This document shows, in pieces, positions 7,888-17,700 of a stretch of DNA of 64,000 bases. Position 1 is the stretch's first letter. Each line of letters begins with the position of its first letter. Both the position numbers and the translations under genes were made by a program. This stretch comes from Saprospiraceae bacterium (lineage in GTDB: Bacteria > Bacteroidota > Bacteroidia > Chitinophagales > Saprospiraceae), in NCBI GenBank assembly GCA_013214355.1, contig JABSSL010000007.1, forward strand, positions 62,001 to 126,000, given 5' to 3'. The notes beneath the pieces were generated by a model, which worked only from the letters and a program-made list of their open reading frames with translations, was not told where the DNA came from and did no database searches.

Positions 7888-10026
7888 CTAATCGCGATCA
7901 TCTCCGATCGGCAGCCAAATCTCCAAAGTGGTACCTTTACCCTCTCTACTTCGCGCATTAATGGTGCCCTGATGCTGTTCAATAATCCCGTAGCTAATGG
8001 ATAGTCCCAGCCCTGTTCCCGCACCAATCTCTTTAGTGGTAAAGAAGGGTTCGAAAATACGCTTGCGGACAGCTTCCGACATTCCTTTACCGGTATCACA
8101 AATGCGGATACGCACTTGCTCATCAATCTGCCGAGTCTGTATCTGTATCTTTCCCTCACCCTCAATGGCCTGAATGGCATTATTGATAAGATTTAAGAAA
8201 ACCTGATTGAGCTTTGTAATCTGACAGCGAACAGGCGGAATTTCTCCGTAGTCTCTAATCAGCTCAATGCGGTTACCCATGGCACTGTTTAGAATAGTTA
8301 AGGTAGATTCTAGGCCCTCATGGATATCACTTAGGGCGAAAACTTCAGTAGTATTTCTCGAAAAGGTTCGTAGACTGGTGACGATATCTCGGGTACGGGA
8401 AGCTCCTCTGATAATGCTTTCGATTAAGGATTGAATTTCTTGATCCAAGAACCCGATGTCCATCTGTTGATAAGTGTCCAGGAGTTGTTGACGATTCTCG
8501 GTAGAGGGATTGGCATTGAAGACTTTGGCAACCGTGAGAAATTGCTGGAGATCTTTCACATCCTGTTGTAAAGCTACCGCATTTGCGGAAACAAAGCCAA
8601 TCGGGTTATTGAGTTCATGGGCAACACCAGCAGTAAGTTGGCCAATCGAGGCCATTTTTTCGGATTGGATCAACTGTAATTGAGCATTCTTTAGTTTATC
8701 GTAAAGTCGGTCCTTCTCCGTCAGCAGTTGCTCAATTTCCTCCTTTTGATGTTGTAATCGAGCGAAAGCGCGCCTTCGGTTAATCCAAGCAAACCCTCCA
8801 ATGATGGCGCTCAAAAGAAAGAGGAGTAGACCGAGAATGAGCCATTTACGTTCTCTGCTGATTCGGTTTTGATCCAGCCGCAAGCGTTCATTTTCTTGCT
8901 CAACTTGCGCCAGCTCCAATTCGGCTTTGATGGCATTCAGCTCTTCTGTTGAGGCCAAAACATCCAAGCTGTCTTTCCAATGGGTATAGGCTTTGAAATG
9001 GACTAAGGCTTCTTCATGTCGATTCAATCCAGTTAGCTCATCTGCCAAGGATTCGTGAACCTCCATCATCCCATGAATGTCATTCTTGGCCGTAGCTAAG
9101 GCAAGGCCCCTTTGAAAATACTCCAATGCCTTGAGGTGGCGGCCCTGCTCGTGATGTAGATATCCCAAGGTATTGATGGCCATAGGCAGATAGGTGCTAT
9201 CTTTCATCTGTTCAAAGAGTCGAACAGCTCGCTCTAACTTCTTCTGTGCTTCGGCGGGACGCTTTAAGTTTGTTAGTAGTTCTCCAATGTTGATGAGAGA
9301 CGTCCCTTCTCGCATGTACTGTTTTTGGGCTTCGAAAATAGCCCGCGCTCTTTCAATATACTGCAAGGCCTTTTCGTAGTTCCCTTGTCGATAGTGTACC
9401 ACAAAAACATTGTTGAGCGTGGTAGCCTGGTCATAGTGGTTGTCTAGCCCATCGTAATGCTCGAGCGCTTGTTCAAAATAAGTGAGCGCTCTATCCCATT
9501 CCTTCGTTGCCAAAAATACGGTTCCAATGTTATGACAAGCCCAGCCCACAATTTGGGCAGAACCTCCTCGCTCTTCTCTGATTTTTTTGCACGTCAAATG
9601 TGCCTCAAGCGCCTTAGCTAGTTGCCCAGATCGCCGGTATACATTGCCGAGGCCTTGATAGGCATCTGACATTTTTATGGAATCCCCTAATGTGGTGAAG
9701 ATGCTAAGACTTTCAGTCAGCTCCTTTTGAGCTTGTTCAAAGTTGCCCCTAATGGTTGAAAGCAATCCCAAACGAGACAAAGCATAGGCCTGTTCGTATG
9801 GCAGATCATTCGCCAACGCTAAGGCTAAGGCTTGTTGGCCATAGGCAATGGCGCTGTCGGGGTGCTGGTGTCGAAGCTGAAAACAAAGGGCCGTGAGCGT
9901 GCTGATCTGATGAGGAATATATTGCGCTGTATCCAATACCTGCCTTAAGCTGTCCGTGGCAGACAACTGAGCCTGGCTCCTAAATGGAAACCATATGAAA
10001 CAGATTAGACAAAAAAATACACGCAT
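7888..10026 (-). CDS. TPR-repeat sensor histidine kinase
   Basis: 712 residues from the ATG at 10026 (MRVFFCLICFIWFPF, a signal peptide). About seven tetratricopeptide repeats in the periplasm (roughly 40-345), a coiled coil, a single membrane helix (about 392-413), a second coiled coil, then a HisKA domain with phosphoacceptor H470 in AGVAHELNNPIG. The ATPase domain (about 590-708) has NLINNAIQAI, DTGKGM and GTGLGLSISYGI. No regulator is adjacent, so it is an orphan kinase. TPR-containing kinases of this build are frequent in Bacteroidota and may sense a protein partner. Confidence 0.92.
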   Translation of the reverse strand: MRVFFCLICFIWFPFRSQAQLSATDSLRQVLDTAQYIPHQISTLTALCFQLRHQHPDSAIAYGQQALALALANDLPYEQAYALSRLGLLSTIRGNFEQAQKELTESLSIFTTLGDSIKMSDAYQGLGNVYRRSGQLAKALEAHLTCKKIREERGGSAQIVGWACHNIGTVFLATKEWDRALTYFEQALEHYDGLDNHYDQATTLNNVFVVHYRQGNYEKALQYIERARAIFEAQKQYMREGTSLINIGELLTNLKRPAEAQKKLERAVRLFEQMKDSTYLPMAINTLGYLHHEQGRHLKALEYFQRGLALATAKNDIHGMMEVHESLADELTGLNRHEEALVHFKAYTHWKDSLDVLASTEELNAIKAELELAQVEQENERLRLDQNRISRERKWLILGLLLFLLSAIIGGFAWINRRRAFARLQHQKEEIEQLLTEKDRLYDKLKNAQLQLIQSEKMASIGQLTAGVAHELNNPIGFVSANAVALQQDVKDLQQFLTVAKVFNANPSTENRQQLLDTYQQMDIGFLDQEIQSLIESIIRGASRTRDIVTSLRTFSRNTTEVFALSDIHEGLESTLTILNSAMGNRIELIRDYGEIPPVRCQITKLNQVFLNLINNAIQAIEGEGKIQIQTRQIDEQVRIRICDTGKGMSEAVRKRIFEPFFTTKEIGAGTGLGLSISYGIIEQHQGTINARSREGKGTTLEIWLPIGDDRD

Positions 10027-10044
10027 AATAGGGAGTTTCGGGGG

Positions 10045-10052
10045 CAAAGGTA
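10045..10052 (-). promoter_or_regulatory. -7 promoter element for the TPR kinase
   Basis: TACCTTTG on the minus strand matches TAnnTTTG and lies 19 nt before the ATG at 10026. No clear -33 TTTG was found. Confidence 0.4.
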
Positions 10053-10116
10053 GGCCAAAATAGGGTAGGAGGCCCCTGAAATAGAGCCAGTTCACTGCAG
10101 GATTAAGCCCATTCAA

Positions 10117-10617
10117 GAGTGATCATTACCGTTTCACTACGCACTTTTCTCGGTTCACTACAAAATAAAGGAAGCCCGACCACCAAAAGGCAGCCAGGCA
10201 ACCGAAAACCGATTTAAGTACGACTTGCTTTGCTTCGGTGAAGCAAAATCTTTATATAACTTATGCTTGGGTTACGCTTAATTTACCTTAAGGGGATGTG
10301 GGAATCTCGTACAGAAGTATTGCTCATGGACGATCATGAGCTTCATTATATTTTTTGATAAGGGAACCTTAGTGAGACCAGGATTTGCTCGAATATGGTA
10401 CAAATATTGTGCCTAATTGTTGGGTAAAGGTGGTTTAGAGAAAATTTTTGGGAAGCTTCTAAATGAATATGTTTACCGATTAATGGTCGTCGCTTGTACC
10501 AACACAAATTTAGGAAAAAATTAAATATTCTCGAAAACCTATCTCAATTTGCGTAAAGAAAAGCGGATGAACCGGTATTTATCTAGGCACAAGGGGCCGC
10601 AGATGCTTGGGAATAGG
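10117..10617. other. Intergenic stretch, no gene seen
   Basis: About 500 nt without a credible reading frame. The only structure I see is a short perfect hairpin at 10229-10247 (TTTGCTTC, loop GGT, GAAGCAAA). The stretch separates the kinase promoter from the candidate structured RNA. Confidence 0.5.
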
Positions 10618-10790
10618 CAAAAAAAGAGCCTGGCTCAAGAGCCAGGCAAATTCTTGCATCAGTATTTGTGTGTTAAAGTCCCCCTTTTAATCAATAGCTC
10701 ACTCCGAAGAGTAGACTATTGTCCTAAAAGGCATTACAAATGTAATCATTTAAGTAGGGGGCCGAAACCACATTTTGATGTGGTTTTTAA
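10618..10790 (-). ncRNA. Candidate structured small RNA with intrinsic terminator
   Basis: Read on the minus strand, an extended hairpin at 10731-10683 pairs CCTTTTA with TAAAAGG and CAATAG with CTATTG, and is capped by ACUC-UUCG-GAGU (10712-10701). C(UUCG)G is the exceptionally stable tetraloop, and it exists only in the minus-strand reading. Upstream are a hairpin AAACCACA/TGTGGTTT (10786-10765) and an ATTACA/TGTAAT stem. Downstream a 9-bp GC-rich stem, GCCTGGCTC/GAGCCAGGC (10647-10628), runs into a run of eight U (10625-10618), a classic terminator. No minus-strand gene precedes it, so the terminator needs a transcript of its own. No Rfam family recognised; 5' end uncertain. Confidence 0.4.
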
Positions 10791-10919
10791 CCTTTCTAGC
10801 CCCCATTTTTAGGAAATCGAGCTCTATATTTGGTTCTCTGTCCATTTTTCTGTTTGAAAGTCACCCTTCTAGCCAAAAGTCTTGCTTCCACTGGGCGCAA
10901 TTCTTCTAGCTAAAACGGT

Positions 10920-10935
10920 GACCACAAAAGTGGTC
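10920..10935 (+). promoter_or_regulatory. Leader hairpin upstream of secreted protein gene
   Basis: Perfect GACCAC-AAAA-GTGGTC hairpin ending 16 nt before the ATG at 10952. No T-run, so it may be a 5' leader element or operator rather than a terminator. Confidence 0.3.
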
Positions 10936-10951
10936 GGAGAACGGTATCTTT

Positions 10952-12151
10952 ATGGTTATGAGGAAAAAAATACTTTGGTTTTGGCTGTTTATTTTACCTC
11001 TTGGCTTGATGGCACAAGAGGTGGATGGCAAATGGATAGGATGGTTGAGCCAAGATGGAAAGAAAGATACTTTCTACTATGAGATTAATATAGCTCAAAA
11101 TGGCGATGGCATTAGCGGCGTGGCCTTTTCCAGTGTAAACCAAGGGAAATTTCAAGCTCGGTTTGTCCTTTCTGGCGTGAAACAAGGGGAGAAGATGGTG
11201 ATTCAGGAAGTAGAACAGATCGAACCGGAAAAGCCCAAATGGTGCCTTAAATATATGACGCTGCAGTCTGATGGAGCAGGAGCCTATTATGGTGATTGGA
11301 AGGCAGATGGATGTACTCCAGGAAAGGTTTATTTAGCCCGACCGGGAGCAAATCAAGATGTTGAAGAAAAGCCGTTTACCTATGTGGGCCGTTGGACCGG
11401 GCACCTTTCTCAGTCTGATCGTGCCTATGGTTTCTTCTACGAAGTGAATCTAGAGCCGGATGGAACTGGCGTGGCCACTATCGTGTCTGAGGGTAATGGT
11501 GGAACAGCACAAATAGCATTGGAATGGGATACCTTGACAGAAGCAGCGCACCTACGGATCATTGAAAATGAAGTCGTAGAAAAAACAGAGACGAATTGGC
11601 CCTGGTGCATTAAATATACGGAACTGTATCTCACCAAGGTAGATGGGAAGTATTTGCTAGATGGAGATTGGTCAGGCCATATCGAGGGGCATGATTCCGA
11701 GTCGGGTCCCTGTGCACCTGGCCGTATGCATCTCGAACGGCCGATTTTGAAACCAGTGAATCGGCAACGTGCCAAGGAAGAGTTTGATCCTTACCAAGCC
11801 AAATTTCAACGTAAGGTGAAAATCGATAATGTGATTCAGGTACAAAGTAAGAAGCTAAGAATTAAAGTATGGGATAATGGGACGGTAGATGGAGACTTTG
11901 TAACCCTACTGTTGAATGGAAAGAAAATCTTGGACAATTATCGAGTGGATAAGCGGAAGTGGGCTATTCCGGTTCAGGTACTGGATGGAGATAATTTTCT
12001 AATTCTACATGCGGAAGACCTGGGCGATATCTCACCCAATACTGTAGCAGTGTCAATAGATGATGGAGTGAAGGAAGAGATCATAGTAATGAGTTCCAAT
12101 CTGGAGGTTAGTGGGGCTATTTTGATTAAGCCATTTCGGTTTGAGAAATAG
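10952..12151 (+). CDS. Secreted protein with internal duplication, function unknown
   Basis: 399 residues; ATGs at 10952 and 10958 both precede a signal peptide ending at LMAQE. Two tandem copies of a beta-barrel-like unit of about 110 residues (about 24-135 and 143-262) share the order WIGWLSQ / WTGHLSQ, FYYEINI / FFYEVNL, a single tryptophan-cysteine (KWCLKY / PWCIKY) and a C-P-G turn (CTPGKVYLARP / CAPGRMHLERP). A C-terminal domain (about 285-395) has VWDNGTVDGD and LHAEDLGDISPNT, a pattern I have seen in other Saprospiria surface proteins without a known function. No enzyme motif. Confidence 0.7.
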   Translation: MVMRKKILWFWLFILPLGLMAQEVDGKWIGWLSQDGKKDTFYYEINIAQNGDGISGVAFSSVNQGKFQARFVLSGVKQGEKMVIQEVEQIEPEKPKWCLKYMTLQSDGAGAYYGDWKADGCTPGKVYLARPGANQDVEEKPFTYVGRWTGHLSQSDRAYGFFYEVNLEPDGTGVATIVSEGNGGTAQIALEWDTLTEAAHLRIIENEVVEKTETNWPWCIKYTELYLTKVDGKYLLDGDWSGHIEGHDSESGPCAPGRMHLERPILKPVNRQRAKEEFDPYQAKFQRKVKIDNVIQVQSKKLRIKVWDNGTVDGDFVTLLLNGKKILDNYRVDKRKWAIPVQVLDGDNFLILHAEDLGDISPNTVAVSIDDGVKEEIIVMSSNLEVSGAILIKPFRFEK

Positions 12152-12235
12152 TTGTTTGGGTTTAAAGTTGAAAGATAAAAGTTGAGAAGAAGTCTAGTAC
12201 ACTGGAACATAAATAAGAAATCAGCGCGGCAAATA

Positions 12236-12275
12236 TCCGAAGTTTTGCTCCGTCCTGTCCTATGGAAACTTCGGA
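12236..12275. repeat. Dispersed palindrome, TCCGAAGTTT arms
   Basis: Perfect 10-bp arms TCCGAAGTTT (12236-12245) and AAACTTCGGA (12266-12275) with a 20-nt centre, between convergent genes. The flank AGCGCGGCAAATA is also present next to the copy at 54980-55023 in the opposite orientation. Confidence 0.6.
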
Positions 12276-12358
12276 CATTTCGCATGGGGTTTATAAACTC
12301 TTGATCCACAGTGCTGGTAGGAAATCAGATTTGATCGCCCCAATTCATGAAGGCTTGA

Positions 12359-13951
12359 CTAATCCGCTAGTTGTTTTAAGCCCTTTGGCGGGGAGTAAGT
12401 TTGAGTTAATCTTGAGACGATAATAATTGTTAGTAATCCACTGATCATAGCTAGCGTTCTAAAGGGAAATAGCACTACACCATCTTCCACCATAGGATAA
12501 GGTAGTAAAATTGGTAGCCCTAGCGTTGGATCCCCGCCTCCAAAGCGGAGAATGAAAGCAACGGCAAAGCCACTCATTGCTCCGATTGTATTGGCTTTCG
12601 GGTCAAATAAGGCACACACCAAGGGCGGAAAAAGCAAGCAATAGACGAAGTCACTGCAGAGAAACCATAGCTCATAGATGCTCTGAATATTCAATGCCAG
12701 TAAGGTAGCAGCTATTCCAATAATCCAGATACTGCGTTGGATAAATTGCTGCAATTTATTGGGCTCCAAATTTGGCCGGAAGAGCGGTCGGACTACATTC
12801 CAAACACTCATGGAGGCCGCCGATAGGATCGATGAGTCTACCGAAGACATGACCGCGGCTGCCACTGCTCCCAGTGCAATGGTACCTACCCAAGTGGGGG
12901 TGAGATAGCGAGCTACCCAGGGTAAGGTAGCGGCTGCATCTGGCGGAGGAGTGATACCCAATGCTCCCCAGTCTGCCACGGTACTGGCAATACCGATTAG
13001 AACCGGAGGTATAGCAGCGATGATACATACTACGCCAGCTAGCAAGGAAAGCCGCACTGCCGTATTCTCATCCTTTGCAGAAAGCACCCGCTGGAAATAG
13101 ACCTGCCAAGGAATACCCCCAAACATGAGCAACAAAGCAAAATCCCACCAATTCCAGTAGTAACTACCTAAACCTTCCTTGGTCGGCAAGAAGGTGGCTG
13201 TAGCACCTTTGATTTCTTCATAACTGGCCCAAGCCACATTCCATCCCCCTACTTGGTCTAGTGCATAGGGGACGACTAAGAGCAAGCCGAGGATCAGGAT
13301 AATCATCTGCACCAAGTCTGTTAGCGCCACGGCCCATAGGCCTCCTAAGGCAGTGTAGGCGATAGCAATTAGGGCAGAGAGGACAATGGCGGATTCAATA
13401 TCCAATCCCAATACGGTTCCGAAGGTGCTGCCTAAGGCGGTTAGAATAGCTGCTGTCCAAAAGATTTCACCGGACAAGGCGGGAAGGAATAAAACGGCGG
13501 TCATCCGTTTGCCAAATCGCTGCTCTAATGGATCCAACATCGTTCTAAACCGGTAATGCCGCATTTTTCTAGCAAAGAACAATCCTCCTATAATCAAGCT
13601 CATGGCATATCCCCAGGGCGCCTGCACCCAGACCAAGCCCGCATCCGCGGTAAACTCTGCCGTACCGTTGATGTAGCCTCCACCCACCCAGGTAGCACTC
13701 ATGGTAAATACAGCGATGAAGAGTGGAATCCGTCGACCGGCAAGCATAATGCCGGTGGTGTTGGTAGCGCGTTTCAGCGTGGCAGCATAGGCGCCTAAAC
13801 CGAAGATCAGCGTGTAAAAAAGGATCATGGACACAAAGGCAGGCCAATTCACATCGACAGTCGTAAACCATCGCAGATATCCTCCGATCAATCCAAGGAA
13901 GACCAAGAGGCCTATCGTTGGTAGAATAACCCGTTTTGTATTTTCCTGCAT
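12359..13951 (-). CDS. Sodium:solute symporter, choline transporter-like
   Basis: 530-residue polytopic inner-membrane protein with about 13 hydrophobic helices, of the SSF/SLC5 fold. Stretches such as WVGGGYINGTAE, VQAPWGYAMSLIIGGLFFA and SGEIFWTAAILTALG resemble the animal high-affinity choline transporter CHT1 as I remember it, more than the proline or sugar members. Predicted role: Na+-driven uptake of choline. It is divergent, with 56 nt in between, from the phosphatidylcholine synthase gene, whose substrate is choline, which supports the assignment. Substrate is inferred, not proven. Confidence 0.8.
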   Translation of the reverse strand: MQENTKRVILPTIGLLVFLGLIGGYLRWFTTVDVNWPAFVSMILFYTLIFGLGAYAATLKRATNTTGIMLAGRRIPLFIAVFTMSATWVGGGYINGTAEFTADAGLVWVQAPWGYAMSLIIGGLFFARKMRHYRFRTMLDPLEQRFGKRMTAVLFLPALSGEIFWTAAILTALGSTFGTVLGLDIESAIVLSALIAIAYTALGGLWAVALTDLVQMIILILGLLLVVPYALDQVGGWNVAWASYEEIKGATATFLPTKEGLGSYYWNWWDFALLLMFGGIPWQVYFQRVLSAKDENTAVRLSLLAGVVCIIAAIPPVLIGIASTVADWGALGITPPPDAAATLPWVARYLTPTWVGTIALGAVAAAVMSSVDSSILSAASMSVWNVVRPLFRPNLEPNKLQQFIQRSIWIIGIAATLLALNIQSIYELWFLCSDFVYCLLFPPLVCALFDPKANTIGAMSGFAVAFILRFGGGDPTLGLPILLPYPMVEDGVVLFPFRTLAMISGLLTIIIVSRLTQTYSPPKGLKQLAD

Positions 13952-13992
13952 TTATGCGGTCGCTGGTAGCACAACAAGGTAAGTAAAATTTT

Positions 13993-14000
13993 TACCTTTG
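13993..14000 (+). promoter_or_regulatory. -7 promoter element close to the pcs start codon
   Basis: TACCTTTG matches TAnnTTTG and ends 7 nt before the ATG at 14008. Transcription would begin at or within a few bases of the start codon, giving a leaderless message. Confidence 0.4.
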
Positions 14001-14007
14001 CTGGGCT

Positions 14008-14718
14008 ATGCGACAGTTTTCAGTATCACAACAAATTTTAGCCTGGAGTGTACATATTTTCACAGCCAGTGGCCTACTAGCAGGCTTCATGTCTATTCTT
14101 GCCATCAACAACGAAGACTGGCGTACGGCTATGCTTTGGCTTTATCTCGCCCTGTTTATCGATGGAATCGATGGTACTTTTGCACGCCTTTTCAAAGTGA
14201 AGGAGGTACTGCCAGGGATGGATGGTAAGACCATTGACTATGTGGTAGATTTCATTACCTACGCCTTAATTCCTGCCTACTTTTTCTTCATGGCAGATTT
14301 GGTACCAGGTGTTTGGGGACTATTTATGTCTTTCCTGATGTTATTGGTTGCAGCGATATACTATGGGAAGGATGGAATGGTATCTAGCGATATGCACTTT
14401 GTTGGTTTCCCCGTTCTGTGGAATCTGATTGTGTTTATACTCGTCTTTGTGGTTACCCTGTCGCCTATTGGTAATATCGTTGTGATTGTACTTTTTTCAA
14501 TTCTTCACTTTGTTCCGATCAAATTTGCTTACCCCAGCCGTGCCATTCGCTTCAAAAATCTCACCTTAGCCGTTAGCTTCTTTTCCGTATTATTTGGCTT
14601 TTGGGCTACTTGGATCTATCCGCAGCGGGAGGGATGGTTGAGTGGAATGATTTTGGCGGGTTTGGCCTATTACATGGGCTTGGCTTTGTATGAGACTTAT
14701 GGCGTGAAGAAAGACTAA
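14008..14718 (+). CDS. pcs: Phosphatidylcholine synthase
   Basis: 236-residue integral membrane enzyme of the CDP-alcohol phosphatidyltransferase family with about eight helices. It condenses choline with CDP-diacylglycerol to give phosphatidylcholine and CMP in one step. The signature is D55-G56-x2-A59-R60, then VKEVLPG, then G73-x3-D77-x3-D81. The spacer between R60 and G73 is longer than the x8 of generic family members and, with the VKEVLP phrase, matches bacterial Pcs as I remember it. Divergent from the choline-type symporter. The stop overlaps the end of the convergent giant gene by 4 nt. Confidence 0.9.
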   Translation: MRQFSVSQQILAWSVHIFTASGLLAGFMSILAINNEDWRTAMLWLYLALFIDGIDGTFARLFKVKEVLPGMDGKTIDYVVDFITYALIPAYFFFMADLVPGVWGLFMSFLMLLVAAIYYGKDGMVSSDMHFVGFPVLWNLIVFILVFVVTLSPIGNIVVIVLFSILHFVPIKFAYPSRAIRFKNLTLAVSFFSVLFGFWATWIYPQREGWLSGMILAGLAYYMGLALYETYGVKKD

Positions 14719-17700
14719 AAGTCTAGCTCTCTTTCTAAAACGATATCAGCTCCATCTTTGAATTGAATCCTGGCTCTAATGGTGAAGATTCCCCATACAT
14801 TCAGGCGCAGTTCGAAATTGTTACGGGCGGAATTTCTACTGACCTCTTTGTTTTTAAAGGATTCATGCAGGTAGTAAGTAACCTCCTGGATGGCTGTTAA
14901 GTCTTCTGATCCAGCATCTATCTTGACTCGAACTTGATGACTCAACTGTCTGCCTTCTTCAGTGGTAGCCCGGCTGGAAAGAGATCCAGATTCATGGCTG
15001 AGCGTAATCCGTCCGAGTCGTTTTATGGCGGTCTTGGCCTGGGTGATATGTTCACCATTCGGATAGCGAGAGAGGTAGTCTTGATAAGCGCGATCATTAC
15101 CCAATTCAGTAGTCTTCTCCCAGAGTTCTGCTTCGGCCTCATTTTGGGGTTCTTTTGACTTAACTCTACTGAGGACCGGAAATGACTTTAATTTACTGAC
15201 TGCCTGCAAAACATCTTCCATATCATATCCTTCCGTCGATTCTCCGAGGGATGAACCCAATTGATCTAGAATTTCACCACGAATTCTAGTGGTCAGATCA
15301 AAGCCTTCTTTGCTCTCCAGTTCAGCAATAAAGGCCAATAGGTCTTGGAGGGCCTTAGCTTCTTGAACCTGTCCATCAGCAACAGATATTATGCCTAAGC
15401 TCTTGGAGCGTTCATTCTTTGTGAACCTACTTTGAATAACGGCTAAACGCTGTCTATCTTCTTCGGTCAGAGAGGGCTCATCTCGCAATAATTCAAGCAC
15501 CCTTAAGGTTTGGCCTTGGGCAAGGCGATCCCTTAACGTCCCTACATCAAAATCACTTCCTTGGGTCTGTATTCCCCCGGCTAGCGTTCTTAGCCAATCA
15601 TTGATATCATCCAGGCTGACTTTGTTGAGTATGGACAAAACAGTGGCACTGTTATATTCTCCCGTCAAGCTTTCCAACCAATCTAATTGTCTTTTCAAGG
15701 GGTCGCCACGCAGCAGACGTCCTATGGCGCTCCGCGAATTCGCTTCCGGTATCTCTAAAATAATAACCGCTATGACTTGCTTCACACGAATTTCTTCTAT
15801 GCGTTTGCTCCCTTCACTAGCCAGCCAAGCTGCCAGTTGATCTCTATTTTCAAACCAATCTTGATCAAATTGCATAGAGATTAGCATCTGATCAGGACTC
15901 TTTATCTGACGGGTTCTCCATTGCTGCTCCCATGCCTTTTCCAGTTGGCCGCTTAATCGGTGTAAAGGCATACTAGAATTGATAAAAATAGGATCCCAGA
16001 CCATGGTGTCAGACTTTTCATCAGGTTTAACATACCAAGTCAAGCGTCTGAGGAAATGTTGCGGTTCAGATTTTGGAGGAGCTGGAATGAAGAAGACCTG
16101 TAGTTTTTCGTCGGATTCCGACAGGACTTTCACAAAGCGATCAAACTGTTCCTGCCTATCGATGGAGATAGTAAGATCTTCGGGAAGGATCTCTTGTTGT
16201 GGCGGTTGTTCCGCTGTTTGGGCATCGAAAGGGCTAGAAAATCGCTTTATATACTCAAGGCAGGAAGCCGCAAGTTTGTTCCAGTTGCGAAAGTACTCGT
16301 CTTCTGTTATCACCGCACTTTCTCTATTGCGACGTACCTGTAAAAACTCTTGTAGTAATAGAATTATTTCATCCGAAAATCTTCCCTGCTCCCGAGAGAC
16401 GTCCATGAGTCTTTTCAAACTTTCCTCTAATTGTCCTGTCAAAAACAAAGGGAGTAGACGTTCAGGAATAGGCCCAGTCCAATCTATCGAAGCTTCCTGC
16501 TCATATTCCTCCGCAGCTTTGTCTAATAGCTTAAGTATGAAGGAAGCTATCCGGGACAAATAAATCTTGATCTGATCTTCGCTAATACTCCCCTCATTTT
16601 GTCCCCGCTGAATTTGGTTATAGTTAGCTTGTTGTAAAAGGATTTTTTCGGTTATAGCCTGCTTGGGGAAGATGCTTCTCAGTTCTTGTAGTGCTTCGCC
16701 ATGATCCCCTAAGCCTACCAGGTTTTTAACTTGCTGCTTACGCTCTTCCCAGTTTTCGATCGGCACTTCCAGATTTGAATCCGTTGCGGAGGAATCCTCC
16801 GTGCTGTTCCATATGTCAGCATCAATGGAAGATACCCAACTGTTCAATTGTGCTAAGTGACGACTGTATGCGATCATATACTCTTCCAAGTTGATCCGCA
16901 TACCGGAAAAATTCATCGCATTTTTCTCAGCTACCTCTTGCAGTTGGGTCTGCATCTGTTGATTCTGCTGGTCCTCCTCGGGGAAATTTGGTAGCGACTG
17001 TAGGGCTTTTGCAATGCCATCCTTAAGTAAAGTATAGTACCATGTTTGGCGGGGGGAGAGTTCGTTCTTATCCGCTTCCTCTGCTAAGATATTTTGCAGT
17101 TCTTGAGTGGAAATTAGATTCGATAAATTTTGCTCAATTCGCCGTTCTTGGATGGCTAGTGGTCCAACTTCGGCCATTCGCCTGCTTTTCACTCGCTGAA
17201 CTTCATTAAACCGACTGCCAGCAGTGACGAGTTGTTGAAAAATGTCCGCTTCTTCGGGAATTAAAGGGAAAAGTAGGTCTAGGAGTTCATCGATCTTGTT
17301 ATCGTCCAGTAACTGTTTGAGGCTGTCTGGAGAAAGGGAGTCATCCCCTACACTGATATTAGTAATTTGAAGGGTCCGGATGGACCATAGGTTGTCATGA
17401 GGGAGTACCGTATCCACTAAACCCTCGCGGCCGGAGTTTCCTTCTCTTTTGTTGATGGCCAGCCCAGATTGTAACCAGAATTGAGGATCAAAGGCTTGGT
17501 CGCTGGCCAGTACCTTTACAGTGTGCAAGAATTTGTCACTGGTCCTTTCAGCATTAGCGATTGGCACTGTGATTCTCCAAGTTCTACTTTCTGCTGCTTC
17601 TCCTGACTTTAGGGCGATGAGTTGTGTAGAGGAGGAGAGATTTTCAATGGCAAGATCGGTTCGAAGTAATAATATGGAAAAATACCTGCGCCCTTTGCCT

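Noticed and set aside
10549..10812. 87-codon plus-strand reading frame
   Set aside because: It spans the terminator and hairpins of the candidate RNA, and no protein pattern was recognised.
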